NCBI GenBank assembly: GCA_963807775.1
Contig: CAWECY010000004.1
Location: forward strand, 372,001 to 436,000
DNA length: 64,000 nucleotides
Source of the DNA: Bog-473 sp963807775
GTDB taxonomy: Bacteria; Actinomycetota; Acidimicrobiia; Acidimicrobiales; RAAP-2
Direction: 5' to 3'
Positions 43,957 to 52,821 of this stretch are shown here, in pieces. The position numbers and the translations under genes are program-made. Position 1 is the first letter of the stretch; each line of letters starts with the position of its first letter. The notes below the pieces were generated by a model. It saw only the letters and a program-made list of their open reading frames with translations, was not told where the DNA came from and made no database searches.

Positions 43957-44712
43957 GTGACGGCCAGCAGTCAAGGAGACCTCCCCCAATACGACCTCAT
44001 CGGCGTCGGGTACGGCTCCAAGCGGCGACCTGACCCGCGGCTGAGTGCCGCGATACACGAGGCCATCGGGTCGGCATCGACGATTCTCAACGTCGGCGCG
44101 GGAGCGGGATCATACGAACCGTCAGATCGCCCGGTCGTAGCCCTCGAACCCTCCGGCGTCATGCTCGCCCAACACCCAGGCCGCTGGCGTGTCCGAGGAG
44201 TGGCCGAGCATCTCCCCTTCGATGACGGGGCCTTCGATGTGGCGTTGGCCATCCTCACCGTGCACCACTGGGAGGATCTCGACGCCGGACTGGCGGAGCT
44301 GCGTCGAGTAGCCAGGCGACAGGTCCTCTTCACCTGGGACCCCGACCACCAACGCAAGCTCTGGATCACAACGGACTACGTGCCGGCAATCGATGATCTA
44401 GAGACCAGTCGCTTCACCTCGCTGACATCCATCGTCGAAGCGCTCGGTGCCCACACCGTTGAGAAGTTCGAGATCCCGTACGACTTCGTCGACGGATTCC
44501 AGGCCGCCTTCTGGCGGCGACCCGAGATGTACCTTGATCCGGAGGTCCGAGCGGCCAGTTCGACGTTCGCATCGCTCCCGCCCGGACTTGTGATGCCTGG
44601 AATCGAACGGCTCAGAAGGGATCTTCAGACCGGGAAATGGCACGAAACCTATGGAGCGTTGTTGGCCTTAGAGAGGGCGGACTTCGGACACCGGATTGTG
44701 ATCGCTGGCTGA
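43957..44712 (+). CDS. Class I SAM-dependent methyltransferase
   Basis: 251 residues. Motif I ILNVGAGAGSYEP, motif II VVALEPSGVML, VAEHLPFDDGAFDVALAIL and TVHHWEDLDAGLAELRRVA are standard for this fold. An aromatic-rich C-terminal cap (AAFWRRPEMYL) probably binds the acceptor. It lies 98 bases from the divergent DinB-like gene. A role in tailoring peptide 2 is possible but not shown by the sequence. Confidence 0.85.
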   Translation: MTASSQGDLPQYDLIGVGYGSKRRPDPRLSAAIHEAIGSASTILNVGAGAGSYEPSDRPVVALEPSGVMLAQHPGRWRVRGVAEHLPFDDGAFDVALAILTVHHWEDLDAGLAELRRVARRQVLFTWDPDHQRKLWITTDYVPAIDDLETSRFTSLTSIVEALGAHTVEKFEIPYDFVDGFQAAFWRRPEMYLDPEVRAASSTFASLPPGLVMPGIERLRRDLQTGKWHETYGALLALERADFGHRIVIAG

Positions 44713-44805
44713 GCTCCCCGGATCTTGCGGGTATCCGACAACGCCGGATCTGAGACCAGGTCGACGAGTGCCCGAGTCGTCCGTTCCCGTTAGCTTGGCA
44801 GGATC

Positions 44806-45489
44806 ATGTCTCGCCGACCCAGCGCGCTGATCCTGTTGCACGGCTTCGGGTCCTCCTTCGATCACAACTGGCGGCAGACCGGCTGGGTCGACATCCTGGC
44901 CGACTTCGGTGTCACCGTCCCCGCCATCGACCTACCGGGTCACGGGTCGTCTTCGCCGCTGACCGATCCGGCGGGTTACGCCGACGTGGATGAGGAGGTC
45001 CGCCGCGCCCTGCCGGCGGACGGCCTCATCGCAGGGGTCGGCTTCTCGGCCGGGGCAGAGTTGCTGCTGCGTCTGGCTGTGGCCGAGCCGGAGCGTTTCG
45101 ACCGGATCGTCCTACTCGGGCTGGGAGACAATGTCTTCGAGTCGGGCGACCCCGCTGCACTCGTGGCGGCGCTCGAGAGCAGCGAAGAGCCAGAGGACGT
45201 TCGGGCCCGGTTGTTTCGCCGGCTGGCCCAGTCGGCGGGCAACGACCCGAGAGCGCTCTCGGCCTTCCTCCGCCGGCCCCGCCGGGCGGTCACCGATGAA
45301 GAGCTCTCGAAGCTGCAATGCCCGATCCTGGTCGTGCTGGGCGACCGGGACACGGTGGGATCGGCCGACCGGTTGATGGCGGCTCTGCCGTCAGCCTCGT
45401 TGGTCACACTCGCCGGCGTCGATCATTTCGCGACACCGTCGGACTTCGGCGCGATTGACGCTACGGTCACATTCCTCGGCCTCGGCTGA
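44806..45489 (+). CDS. Alpha/beta hydrolase
   Basis: 227 residues. Oxyanion motif LILLHGFGSSFDHNW, nucleophile in GVGFSAGAE (Ser), acid in VLGDRDTVGSA, histidine in GVDHFATPSD; the catalytic triad is complete and in order, with a short helical lid between. Small size resembles BioH/MhpC-type esterases. The start is ATG 44806. Substrate unknown. Confidence 0.85.
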   Translation: MSRRPSALILLHGFGSSFDHNWRQTGWVDILADFGVTVPAIDLPGHGSSSPLTDPAGYADVDEEVRRALPADGLIAGVGFSAGAELLLRLAVAEPERFDRIVLLGLGDNVFESGDPAALVAALESSEEPEDVRARLFRRLAQSAGNDPRALSAFLRRPRRAVTDEELSKLQCPILVVLGDRDTVGSADRLMAALPSASLVTLAGVDHFATPSDFGAIDATVTFLGLG

Positions 45490-45890
45490 CCTCCGACACG
45501 GTCGCGGTTGCAGCGTGAGCGGTTGGACGCCCGACGGTTTCAAAATTGGAGCCGCCGCTACGAGGTCGGCGAGGCCAGGCGTGAGTGTTCGCTGTGGTCA
45601 TGAACCCGGCCACACGCAGCCTGCTGTCGGAGTTGCGCGCTCCGGTTCCGCCGGGTGTGAGAAGAGCTAACGAGCCGCTGATGCGGAGTCGGGAGAGGGC
45701 TGGGGACCCCGTACGACGCTGCCGGCTCCGGGCGGTCCCGGGGTTCAAGGAACTGATCCGTACCGGACCGCGTGCGCTACGGACTCAGGCCCGGCTGGTT
45801 CACGGTTTGGAGGGTTCCGGTCCAGCGAGACTTGACATAGGGTCTGTCCGTCGCAGGCTGCCGGAGGCCCGGGTCGCGAAGGGGGTCGGC
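45490..45890. other. Intergenic region before the CocE-like gene
   Basis: 401 bases with no supported gene; the frame of the next gene is open through much of it, but there is no site or family similarity. A TTGACA hexamer at 45832-45837 might be a -35 element, though no good -10 follows at 17 bases. Confidence 0.4.
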
Positions 45891-47501
45891 ATGCGGGAGC
45901 GCACGAACGAAGTCGAGGTCGAGCGGGACGTCAAGGTCACGGCGTCGGATGGCACGGTGCTGCTGGCCGACGTCTACCACCCGGTGGGTATCGACGACGC
46001 CCCCACCATCTTGGAGCGCACGCCATACGGCAGGGTCAACTTCGCCTCCGCCATGGGCCCGGAGTTCGCCGCCCGCGGCTACCGGTACGTCCTGCAGGCA
46101 TGCCGGGGCACGGACGGGTCGGGTGGCACGCACAGCTACTTCGCCGAAGCGGGGGACGGGCGGGACACGGCGGACTGGATCGCCTCCCGGCCGTGGTTCA
46201 ACGGCCGCATGGGCACGTTCGGCGGAAGCTACATGGGCTTCACCCAGTGGGCGCTGGCCTCCACCAAGCCGCCGCACCTCAAGGCCATGGCCGTCGCCCT
46301 GTCGACCTCGGTGCGGGCCTACTCGTGGTACCCGGGAGGCTCGCTGGCTCTTGAGGTGATCATCCCCTGGGACGCGGGCGCCACCCAGTTCAACAAGCAG
46401 GCCGACGGCGTCCCCACCACCGACATCTCCCCCGAGGGCATCGAGCGGCGCATGGCCGAGCTGAAGGCGGGCTTCGACCACCTACCTCTCGGTGAGGTGA
46501 TCCACCGGCTCACCGGCGTCGACCTGCAGCTCTACCGGGACCAGCTCGCTCACGGCGGCGCCAAGGATGCCTTTTGGGACCCGGTGAACTTTCGGCCCCT
46601 GCTGGCGGAATGGACGGTGCCGACCCTGCTCGTCGACGGCTGGCACGACTACCCGCTGCCCGGCGTGGTGGAGGACTACGCAGTCCTGCGCACCTCGCCC
46701 GCCCCCGTGCATCTGCGCATCGGCGCCGGCGGACACCTGGGCGGGGGTGGGGAGGGCGGCATGACCGACGCCCCGCTTGACTGGTTCGACACCTGGTTGC
46801 TCGACCGGGAGGGACTGCTCGGACCCACCCCGGTAAAGGTCCACGTGCAGGGCGAAGGCGGACGCTGGCGCGAGCTGCCGGACTGGCCTCCTCCCTCAGA
46901 GCCGACGCGCTGGTACCTCCATGCAGGGAGCCACCTCGCGCCCATGCCGCCGGAGGCACCGTCGGAGCCCGACCGCTATCGCTACGACCCCGCCGACCCG
47001 ACGCCGTCGATGGGCGGCATCGGCATGCTGACCGGGGGCACCGTGGACAACGGGCCTCTGGAGGCCCGCCCCGACGTCCTCGTCTACACCTCCGACGAGC
47101 TGGGCGAGCCTCTCGAGCTCGTCGGTCCGGTGGAGGCGGAGCTGCACGTGGGCTCGAGCCTGGACCACACGGACTTCTTCGTCCGGGTCTGCGACGTGGC
47201 ACCCGACGGCCGGTCCGTCAACGTGTGCGACGGACTGCAGCGCTTCGAACCTGCGTCCATCCACCGGAACCCGGACGGGACGTTCACGGCGGCGGTGGCC
47301 CTGTGGCCCGTCGGTCACACCTTCGCCACCGGTCACCGCCTGCGGGTCCAGGTCTCCAGTGGCGCCCACCCCGTCTACGCCCGCAATCTCGGCACCGGAG
47401 AGCCGCCGGCCACGGCCACCACCCTGCGGGCCGCCGAGCAGGCCCTCTACCACGAGCCGGGCCGGCTGTCCTGGGTGACTCTCCCGCACTTCTCGGGCTG
47501 A
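45891..47501 (+). CDS. CocE/NonD-family hydrolase (X-Pro dipeptidyl-peptidase fold)
   Basis: Serine hydrolase of 536 residues. N-terminal alpha/beta domain: ERTPYGRVNFASAM, YVLQACRGTDGSGG, nucleophile in TFGGSYMGFTQW, acid in LLVDGWHDYPLPG, histidine in GAGGHLGG. The C-terminal jelly-roll (about 390-536) contains VGPVEAELHVGSSLDHTDFF and GHRLRVQVSS, typical of CocE and alpha-amino-acid ester hydrolases. ATG 45891 has AAGGGGG upstream. There is no signal peptide, so it is cytoplasmic. Substrate (ester or amide) unknown. Confidence 0.88.
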   Translation: MRERTNEVEVERDVKVTASDGTVLLADVYHPVGIDDAPTILERTPYGRVNFASAMGPEFAARGYRYVLQACRGTDGSGGTHSYFAEAGDGRDTADWIASRPWFNGRMGTFGGSYMGFTQWALASTKPPHLKAMAVALSTSVRAYSWYPGGSLALEVIIPWDAGATQFNKQADGVPTTDISPEGIERRMAELKAGFDHLPLGEVIHRLTGVDLQLYRDQLAHGGAKDAFWDPVNFRPLLAEWTVPTLLVDGWHDYPLPGVVEDYAVLRTSPAPVHLRIGAGGHLGGGGEGGMTDAPLDWFDTWLLDREGLLGPTPVKVHVQGEGGRWRELPDWPPPSEPTRWYLHAGSHLAPMPPEAPSEPDRYRYDPADPTPSMGGIGMLTGGTVDNGPLEARPDVLVYTSDELGEPLELVGPVEAELHVGSSLDHTDFFVRVCDVAPDGRSVNVCDGLQRFEPASIHRNPDGTFTAAVALWPVGHTFATGHRLRVQVSSGAHPVYARNLGTGEPPATATTLRAAEQALYHEPGRLSWVTLPHFSG

Positions 47502-47708
47502 CGTCGCGGGCCACCTGGCGGTCGCCGAAAACGGTCTGGACAGCGGCCCGACCCGTTTCCCGATCCTGCTCGGGGGAGGGCGCCCACAACACCGAGTATC
47601 AGGGGACGACGACCTCGGCCGCCAGTGCACGCCGCCGGGATCGGGTGCCACCCTGCGGCACTTGTGCCGCGTGGCCGGGGGGCGATGGTCCGAACGGCCC
47701 TGGGCTGG

Positions 47709-48149
47709 TTAGCTGACCCTAAACACGCGGTACTCGACGCCGCCCGCCAATAGATGGCCCTCCGCAACAAAGAGACTCGTGGTCATCCAGCTGTAGCGCT
47801 CGTCTCCGGTTTCATATCGTGGCGTCGTACGGAAGTACTGGTCGTTCCAGTCGGTAGCGGAACCGGTTGCCGTGGCGTCTATGACCTTGTCGTTCAACTC
47901 GAGCAATCCGGTGTAATGGGTGTAGATGTAAGCGCCGTCGTCGGTGCATATCTGGCCTCGCACGTCAATCTGTCCCCACCCGTCGGCGCCCAAGACGATC
48001 CAGTCTCCGCCACCCGACAGAACGGTGCCCTTCAATCGCTCCCCGCTGACCCTGCCTTCGGCTATCTCCAAGAACATCCGACTCCCGAAGGTCACGGGTG
48101 GCTTCAATGTGCCGGAAACGTCAAATTCGTGGATGAGTTCCACGGACAC
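47709..48149 (-). CDS. DUF3237 family protein
   Basis: 146 residues, beta-barrel type. GSRMFLEIAEGRVSGERLKG, GGGDWIVLGADGWGQIDVRG and YTHYTGLLELND match DUF3237 (UPF0311). Function of the family is unknown. The nested palindrome copy C is centred about 150 bases upstream of its start and may regulate it. It converges with the CocE-like gene. Confidence 0.82.
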   Translation of the reverse strand: MSVELIHEFDVSGTLKPPVTFGSRMFLEIAEGRVSGERLKGTVLSGGGDWIVLGADGWGQIDVRGQICTDDGAYIYTHYTGLLELNDKVIDATATGSATDWNDQYFRTTPRYETGDERYSWMTTSLFVAEGHLLAGGVEYRVFRVS

Positions 48150-48273
48150 CTCCTCGTCTCGCCAATGCGAGCGTACATGGCGGGTTCGTTTCCCCGGCAG
48201 GCATCAATTGATCGGCCGGGTGTGGCACGACAACACCTCAGCGACCCGAAACGGCCGGGCGTCCAGTCGTGAT

Positions 48274-48319
48274 GTATATGCGTCATTGCTAACCGGTCGG
48301 TCAGCAGGGACCCATATAC
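48274..48319. repeat. Nested palindrome, copy C
   Basis: Outer arms GTATATG and CATATAC are 46 bp end to end, exactly as in copy A. Inner arms GCTAACCG-GT-CGGTCAGC (48288-48305) have one mismatch and the same centre (48296/48297). GTC and GAC next to the outer arms also pair. It lies upstream of the DUF3237 gene. Confidence 0.75.
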
Positions 48320-48682
48320 GGAATCACCAACTGCTCCAACCCTTGGCCATACCCGTCCGGTCAGACGTCGAGGAAGCGGCGGATGGCGAGCCAAGTGACC
48401 CGATTCGTCTGCACGCCGGACGACACCCGTTCCGGCCTCAGAGCGCCATCGAGTCGAGCTGGACGATTGGGGTTCGCTCCCCGAGCGAACGGCGCCGTGA
48501 GCGATCTGCGCCTCCGCGCGCCAGGCCGTCACGGCCCCACACCAGGCGACCGTCAGGGCGCTCAGCGACCACCTTGCGATTCGTCTCGGCATGGTCGCTT
48601 CATGTCTCAAATGCCACGGGTTCTTAACGCTGCATACAGCCGAGGCTTATAGGAGCCCTTTAGACTCTCCGTACAGCGAGAC

Positions 48683-48734
48683 GGCCGGCGCCCTTTGCCC
48701 CCTCCCCCTTCCCCCCGAGGGCGGGGCGCCGGCC
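48683..48734. repeat. 11-bp inverted repeat with 30-base spacer
   Basis: GGCCGGCGCCC (48683-48693) and GGGCGCCGGCC (48724-48734) are perfect reverse complements around a C-rich spacer. It could form a strong RNA hairpin; role unknown. Confidence 0.6.
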
Positions 48735-48920
48735 GAATCGCGTCGACACGGTAATCGGGCTATTCATCGCGGGTAAGTCGCCTCTCTCAGGCTGCGGTGC
48801 GACACCCTGGAGATCTCGGGGCGGGGCGGCCCAGTACGCCAACGGGCCTTCGCCCCTATGGACTGAAGGCGGACACAACTCTTTGCCCCTCGTGCCGCAA
48901 AGGGCACTGGCCCGAGGGGG

Positions 48921-49664
48921 CTAGGCGCGCAACGCCTCGGCGATCACCAACCCGGTCGGCCGCGAGTTGAGGTAGGGCTCAGGCGCGTGCACGCGGTGCC
49001 CGTTGTCGACGAGCAACTCTTCGACCCGGGGCCCGAACTTCTCGGTGAGCGAGGAGGCACACGCCTTGTCGTTGCGGGCGCGCACGTTGACCCAACGCTC
49101 GACCGGGCCGGGCCAGGCGCCCACGCCGTCGACCGGTGCTGGGTCCAGTGTGTCGAATACCATCGGCGCTGCCAGTGGGGAGCCGAGCGTGACGAGGGTG
49201 CGGACCGGCCATTCGGGGTGGTGGACCAGCGCGGTGTAGGCCACCACCGTCCCGAAGGAGTGCGCCACCAGCACCCGGGTGTCGTCGCCGACCACCAGCT
49301 CCAGTCGTTCGCGTAGTCGGTCGCGCAGATCGGGCTCGGTGAACATGACGGTGGCCATGTCGACGGTGCGCTCGAACGTGGCCTGGCTGGCTGCTTCGCC
49401 CAGAGCGGCCAGGATGTCGGCGTCCGCGAGGTCGTGCAGCGCCTCGGCGACGCCGGGCCGAGACTCGCTCAGCAGCTGCTCCTCCTCTGTTCCCGGGTGC
49501 CGGCGGAACAGGTCACCGTAGAAGCAGACGTCGAGGTCGTCGGCCTCCAGCTCGACCCCGTGGTGCCACAGCCCGTCTCGGACGGCGGGTAGCCACCGGG
49601 ACTTCAGCTCGTTGGGGCCCCAGAGCTCGTTGAAGGCTCCGTGGACCAGCACGATGCGCGCCAT
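48921..49664 (-). CDS. Alpha/beta hydrolase (lipase-like)
   Basis: 247 residues. RIVLVHGAFNELWGPNEL (oxyanion region), nucleophile in VLVAHSFGTVVAY, and a late histidine in NGHRVHAPEPYL; an acid could be Asp in LVDNG or NVRARND. The pattern resembles PGAP1-like or serine-peptidase lipases. It is the last gene of a minus-strand run starting with DUF3311 and is 25 bases from the TIM-barrel gene. Substrate unknown. Confidence 0.78.
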   Translation of the reverse strand: MARIVLVHGAFNELWGPNELKSRWLPAVRDGLWHHGVELEADDLDVCFYGDLFRRHPGTEEEQLLSESRPGVAEALHDLADADILAALGEAASQATFERTVDMATVMFTEPDLRDRLRERLELVVGDDTRVLVAHSFGTVVAYTALVHHPEWPVRTLVTLGSPLAAPMVFDTLDPAPVDGVGAWPGPVERWVNVRARNDKACASSLTEKFGPRVEELLVDNGHRVHAPEPYLNSRPTGLVIAEALRA

Positions 49665-49689
49665 AGGCGGACATCATCGCCGACCTGGC

Positions 49690-50568
49690 TCAGGCGGTGC
49701 CGTCCAGGACCTGGCGCAGCGCTGCTCCGGCGCGCCGACCTGCCTCTTCCGAGGGCAGCGCGTCGAGGGCGTCCGAGAACACCTCGACCCCGAAGGGGGC
49801 GCCGGTGCCGGTGGCCCGCAGGTCGGCCACGAGTGCCCGCAGGTCGAGCTCGCCTTGGCCGGGGAGCAGGCGCTCGTGCAACGTGGCGTGCAGCGGGTCG
49901 GCCTCGGGCATGGCCGGGGCGTCACACAGCTGCAGGCCGAGGATGCGGGCGCCCGGGATGGTGCGCAGGAGGCCGGTGCCGTCAGAGCCGCTGCGGAAGT
50001 AGTGCCAGGCGTCGACGGTGAGGCCGCCGTTGGGCTGGTCCGCCTGGCGCACGACGCGCCAGGCCGTGTCCAGGTCGGGGATCTTGGACCAGGGGAGGAA
50101 CTCGAGGTGGACCAGGAGGCCGTGCTCGGCCGCCCGCTGGCACAGACCGGCGTAGGCCTCGGCCGCCTGTTCCAGCGACCAGTCGCCGCCGAAGACGTCG
50201 ACGGCGTTGAGCGATCGGGCGCCGACGGCGTCGGCTACGGCGAACAGCTCGGCCTCGCCGAATCCGAAGATGCGGTTGGCGTCGAACTCGGGCGGGACGT
50301 GGACGTCGGCTGCGCCGGGCAGCCACCACCAGGCCGGATCGAGCTCGGCCACCGACAGGCCGTGGTCGGCCAGGATGAGGCGGATGTCCTCGTCGCGCAG
50401 CCCCTCGGCGCGGGCGTCCTCGTAGTCGCGACCCCACAGCGAGACGGCGTCGAAGCCGCCGGCGGTCGCGGCGGCCACCCGCTCGGCCAACGGGATCGCG
50501 GGCCGGAGCGTGCCCGAGCACAGCACGCTCGCCGCCGGCGTGCCGGTGTCGGTGTTCGGCCCGGCCAT
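49690..50568 (-). CDS. Sugar phosphate isomerase/epimerase (xylose-isomerase-like TIM barrel)
   Basis: 292 residues, AP-endonuclease-2/xylose isomerase-like fold. Metal-site blocks include FDAVSLWGRDYEDA, LVHLEFLPWSKIPDL (the Glu/His type strand), LTVDAWHYFRSG and LPGQGELDLRALV (the GxGxxD motif of IolE/IolI-like enzymes). It follows the SDR stop by eight bases on the same strand, so it belongs to the DHDPR-like/SDR operon. Substrate unknown. Confidence 0.82.
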   Translation of the reverse strand: MAGPNTDTGTPAASVLCSGTLRPAIPLAERVAAATAGGFDAVSLWGRDYEDARAEGLRDEDIRLILADHGLSVAELDPAWWWLPGAADVHVPPEFDANRIFGFGEAELFAVADAVGARSLNAVDVFGGDWSLEQAAEAYAGLCQRAAEHGLLVHLEFLPWSKIPDLDTAWRVVRQADQPNGGLTVDAWHYFRSGSDGTGLLRTIPGARILGLQLCDAPAMPEADPLHATLHERLLPGQGELDLRALVADLRATGTGAPFGVEVFSDALDALPSEEAGRRAGAALRQVLDGTA

Positions 50569-50576
50569 GGGGATGC

Positions 50577-51387
50577 TCAGGACCTCGGCGCGGGCTCGAG
50601 GGGCTCCACCGGCACGGTGATGGCCGGCGCCTCGACGCCACCGTCGACCTCGAAGACCTTGCCCGTCACCCAGGAGCTGGCGTCCGAGACCAGGTAGAGC
50701 ACGGCGCAGGCGATGTCCTCGGGTTCGCCGGGGCGGCCCATCGGCGTCCCAGCCAAGAACTGGCTCCGGAGCGTGTCGTCGGTCAGCACGATGTCGAGCG
50801 AGCGGGTGGCGACGCCCCCGACGTCAATGGCGTTGAGGCGCACCCGCGGCGCCAGCTCGGGCGCCACGTTGCGGGTCATGCGGTCGAGCGCCGCCTTGAC
50901 GGCACCGTAGGCGGCGAAGCTCGTCTGCGTCATGCTGGCCGAGCGCGACGAGATGTTGACGATGGCACCGTGGCCGGTGGTGTCCACCATGCGACGGGCC
51001 GCCAGTTTGGTCAGGGTGAAAGGCGCCGTGACGTTGAAGTGGAAGGCCCTCTCCAAGAACCGCTCGTTGGTGTCCATGGCGGCCCGTGGCATGGCACCGC
51101 CGGCGTTGTTGACGGCGATGTCCAACCGGCCGAATTCGCTCGACCGCGGCGTCCACCAGGTGCTCGAGCTGGCCCAGGTCAGTGACGTCCGTCGGCACGG
51201 CCAGCGCCCGCCGGCCCTGGGCCTCGACCAGGGCCGCCACCTCGTCGAGGTCGGAGGCCGTGCGCGCCGCCAGGACCACGTCGGCGCCGGCTTGGGCCAG
51301 TCCGACGGCGATGCCCCGGCCGATGCCGAGCCCGGCCCCGGTCACGACGGCCACCCGGTCGTCGAGGCGGAAGCGGTCGAGGATCAC
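50577..51387 (-). CDS. SDR-family oxidoreductase (one frameshift)
   Basis: Classical SDR. The N-terminal frame has VAVVTGAGLGIGRGIAVGLA and VPTDVTDLGQLEHLVDAAVE. The frame changes near 51135 (one extra base) and continues DIAVNNAGGAM, NISSRSASM with the catalytic serine, YGAVK and GKVFEVDGGVEAP. Corrected length is 269. GTG 51387 overlaps the stop of the DHDPR-like gene (GTGA), so translation is coupled. Substrate unknown. Confidence 0.82.
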
Positions 51388-52457
51388 GACCGGGCGCGGT
51401 CGCGTCGCAACGATGCGGCGGCGCGGCCGGCCACCAGCGGCATCTCGAGGTAGGTGAGCAGGCCGGACGGAGCTGCGCACACGTAGGGCACCGCGTTGAC
51501 GCAGTGCATGGCGGTGGCCACGATGCCACGGTTGCGCTCGAGCCCGCTCTCAATGGAGTCAGGGTGCAGCTTGCGGAACGACACCAGGCAGTCGGGGTCG
51601 CCGGTGATCTCGACCTCGAAGTGCTCGCCGTCGGGGCCGAAGCGCCAGGGCGGGTCGAGGTGCTCCTCGCCCATCAGCCAGTTGACCGCTGCGGTGACCA
51701 CCGGCTCGCCGTCGACCAGGCCCTCCCACCGGAAGCGCTGTGCCGCCACCAGGCCCGGCTGGATCGCCCCGATCGGCGAGTCGATCGGGGCGGTGGCCAC
51801 CGCCATCTCGTGGGTGGTGCGCAGTGTGGGGTCGAGGTCGAATCCGAGCTCGTCGGCCACCATGTGAACGGACTGGCGGAAGCCGGCCCCGAGGGCCTCG
51901 GCCATGATGCTCTGGCGCGACTCCTCGGGCGTCTTGCCGAACAGCATCCAGTCGCGGATCACGTCAGGAGCGCCGTACGTGCGGATGTCGGAGAACTCCT
52001 CGGCCCGCACGCGCGTGATGGAGTTCGACAGCGCCGAGACCATGAGCGGGAAGCGCTCGGTGATGCCGCCCGGGTGGATGCCGGTGCCATGCAGGGTGAC
52101 GCCGGCGGCGCGGCACACGGCGTCGAGCCGGGCCCGCTCGTCGCTGGGCGGGTAGAACCAGCCGAGCGGCGTCACCAGGTTCTTGCCCGACTCGAGGATG
52201 CGGGTCACCACGTCCACGTCGGCGAAGATCGGGCTGTAGACGACGCAGTCGGCGTCGAGCGCCAGCAACGCCTCGACGTCGGTCGTGGCGGCGACGCCGA
52301 CCGGGTCGAGCCCGACCAGCGTGCCGACGTCCTGGCCGTCCTTCTTCTCGGAGTGCACCCAGCACCCGGCCAGCTCGAGGTCGGGATGGGCCAGGACGCC
52401 CTCGATGGCGGCCCGGCCGACGTTGCCCGTCGCCCACTGGACAACCCGATACGTCAT
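51384..52457 (-). CDS. Dihydrodipicolinate-reductase-like NAD(P)-dependent oxidoreductase
   Basis: 357 residues. RVVQWATGNVGRAAI is the Rossmann region, GVTLHGTGIHPGGITERFP lies in the catalytic half, and the C-terminal VVATAMHCVNAVPYVCAAP type ending (here IVATAMHCVNAVPYVC) is characteristic of a group of DHDPR-like proteins common in mycobacteria and relatives. It is unlikely to serve lysine synthesis and more probably acts in catabolism of an unknown acid or amine. It overlaps the SDR gene by four bases. Confidence 0.83.
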   Translation of the reverse strand: MTYRVVQWATGNVGRAAIEGVLAHPDLELAGCWVHSEKKDGQDVGTLVGLDPVGVAATTDVEALLALDADCVVYSPIFADVDVVTRILESGKNLVTPLGWFYPPSDERARLDAVCRAAGVTLHGTGIHPGGITERFPLMVSALSNSITRVRAEEFSDIRTYGAPDVIRDWMLFGKTPEESRQSIMAEALGAGFRQSVHMVADELGFDLDPTLRTTHEMAVATAPIDSPIGAIQPGLVAAQRFRWEGLVDGEPVVTAAVNWLMGEEHLDPPWRFGPDGEHFEVEITGDPDCLVSFRKLHPDSIESGLERNRGIVATAMHCVNAVPYVCAAPSGLLTYLEMPLVAGRAAASLRRDRARS

Positions 52458-52490
52458 GTTCCACCCCCGCGTCGCGCTGAGTCGCCCACC

Positions 52491-52691
52491 CTAGGGGACG
52501 CGCTGCGTCGCGCCCGATGACGACGGCGACGAACTGGTACCAAATGAAAAACGGGACGCCGGCCAGTTCGGGGTGTATCCGGTTGGAGAGGGCTGGAACC
52601 ACGATTGCGGCGACCAGGAGCACGAAGAGGGCCCAGGCGCGTCGGCGGGACCCGGTCCAGCCTGGCCGGCCTCCCGCGTCTCCGCACTCAT
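52491..52691 (-). CDS. DUF3311 small membrane protein (compensated frameshift pair)
   Basis: Read straight, the frame makes no sense in its middle. Allowing one missing base near 52640 and one extra G in 52513-52515 gives 66 residues: MSAETREAGQAGPG, a hydrophobic segment WALFVLLVAAIVVPALS, and NRIHPELAGVPFFIWYQF, the DUF3311 hallmark. DUF3311 proteins usually accompany a sodium:solute symporter, which is absent here. It lies 33 bases upstream of the DHDPR-like gene on the same strand. Confidence 0.62.
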   Translation of the reverse strand: MSAETREAGQAGPGPADAPGPSSCSWSPQSWFQPSPTGYTPNWPASRFSFGTSSSPSSSGATQRVP

Positions 52692-52821
52692 GGCGGGCCA
52701 GTACAACACGGTCCCTCGAGGCGAGCAAGGACCCCGCCGGCGGCCCGGCGCGGTATCGTCCGATGGGCGAGGTGACGTGCCGCGAACCTCGCCACGGGTG
52801 ACGCGATGACGGAGGCATAGC

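Larger units (their letters stand above)
48150..48920. other. Large non-coding region
   Basis: 771 bases between two minus-strand genes. Several open frames exist on both strands, but none has a ribosome site, a known motif or plausible composition. It holds palindrome copy C and an 11-bp inverted repeat, both listed separately. It could hide a small RNA or decayed genes; nothing more can be supported. Confidence 0.5.

Noticed and set aside
7171..48319. Nested palindromes as insertion-sequence ends or a MITE
   Set aside because: No transposase or target-site duplication; sequences between the arms differ among copies, which fits binding sites better than transposed units. A mobile origin cannot be fully excluded.
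48383..48652. Plus-strand frame of 89 codons in the large non-coding region
   Set aside because: No ribosome site, no motif, and composition like random high-GC sequence.
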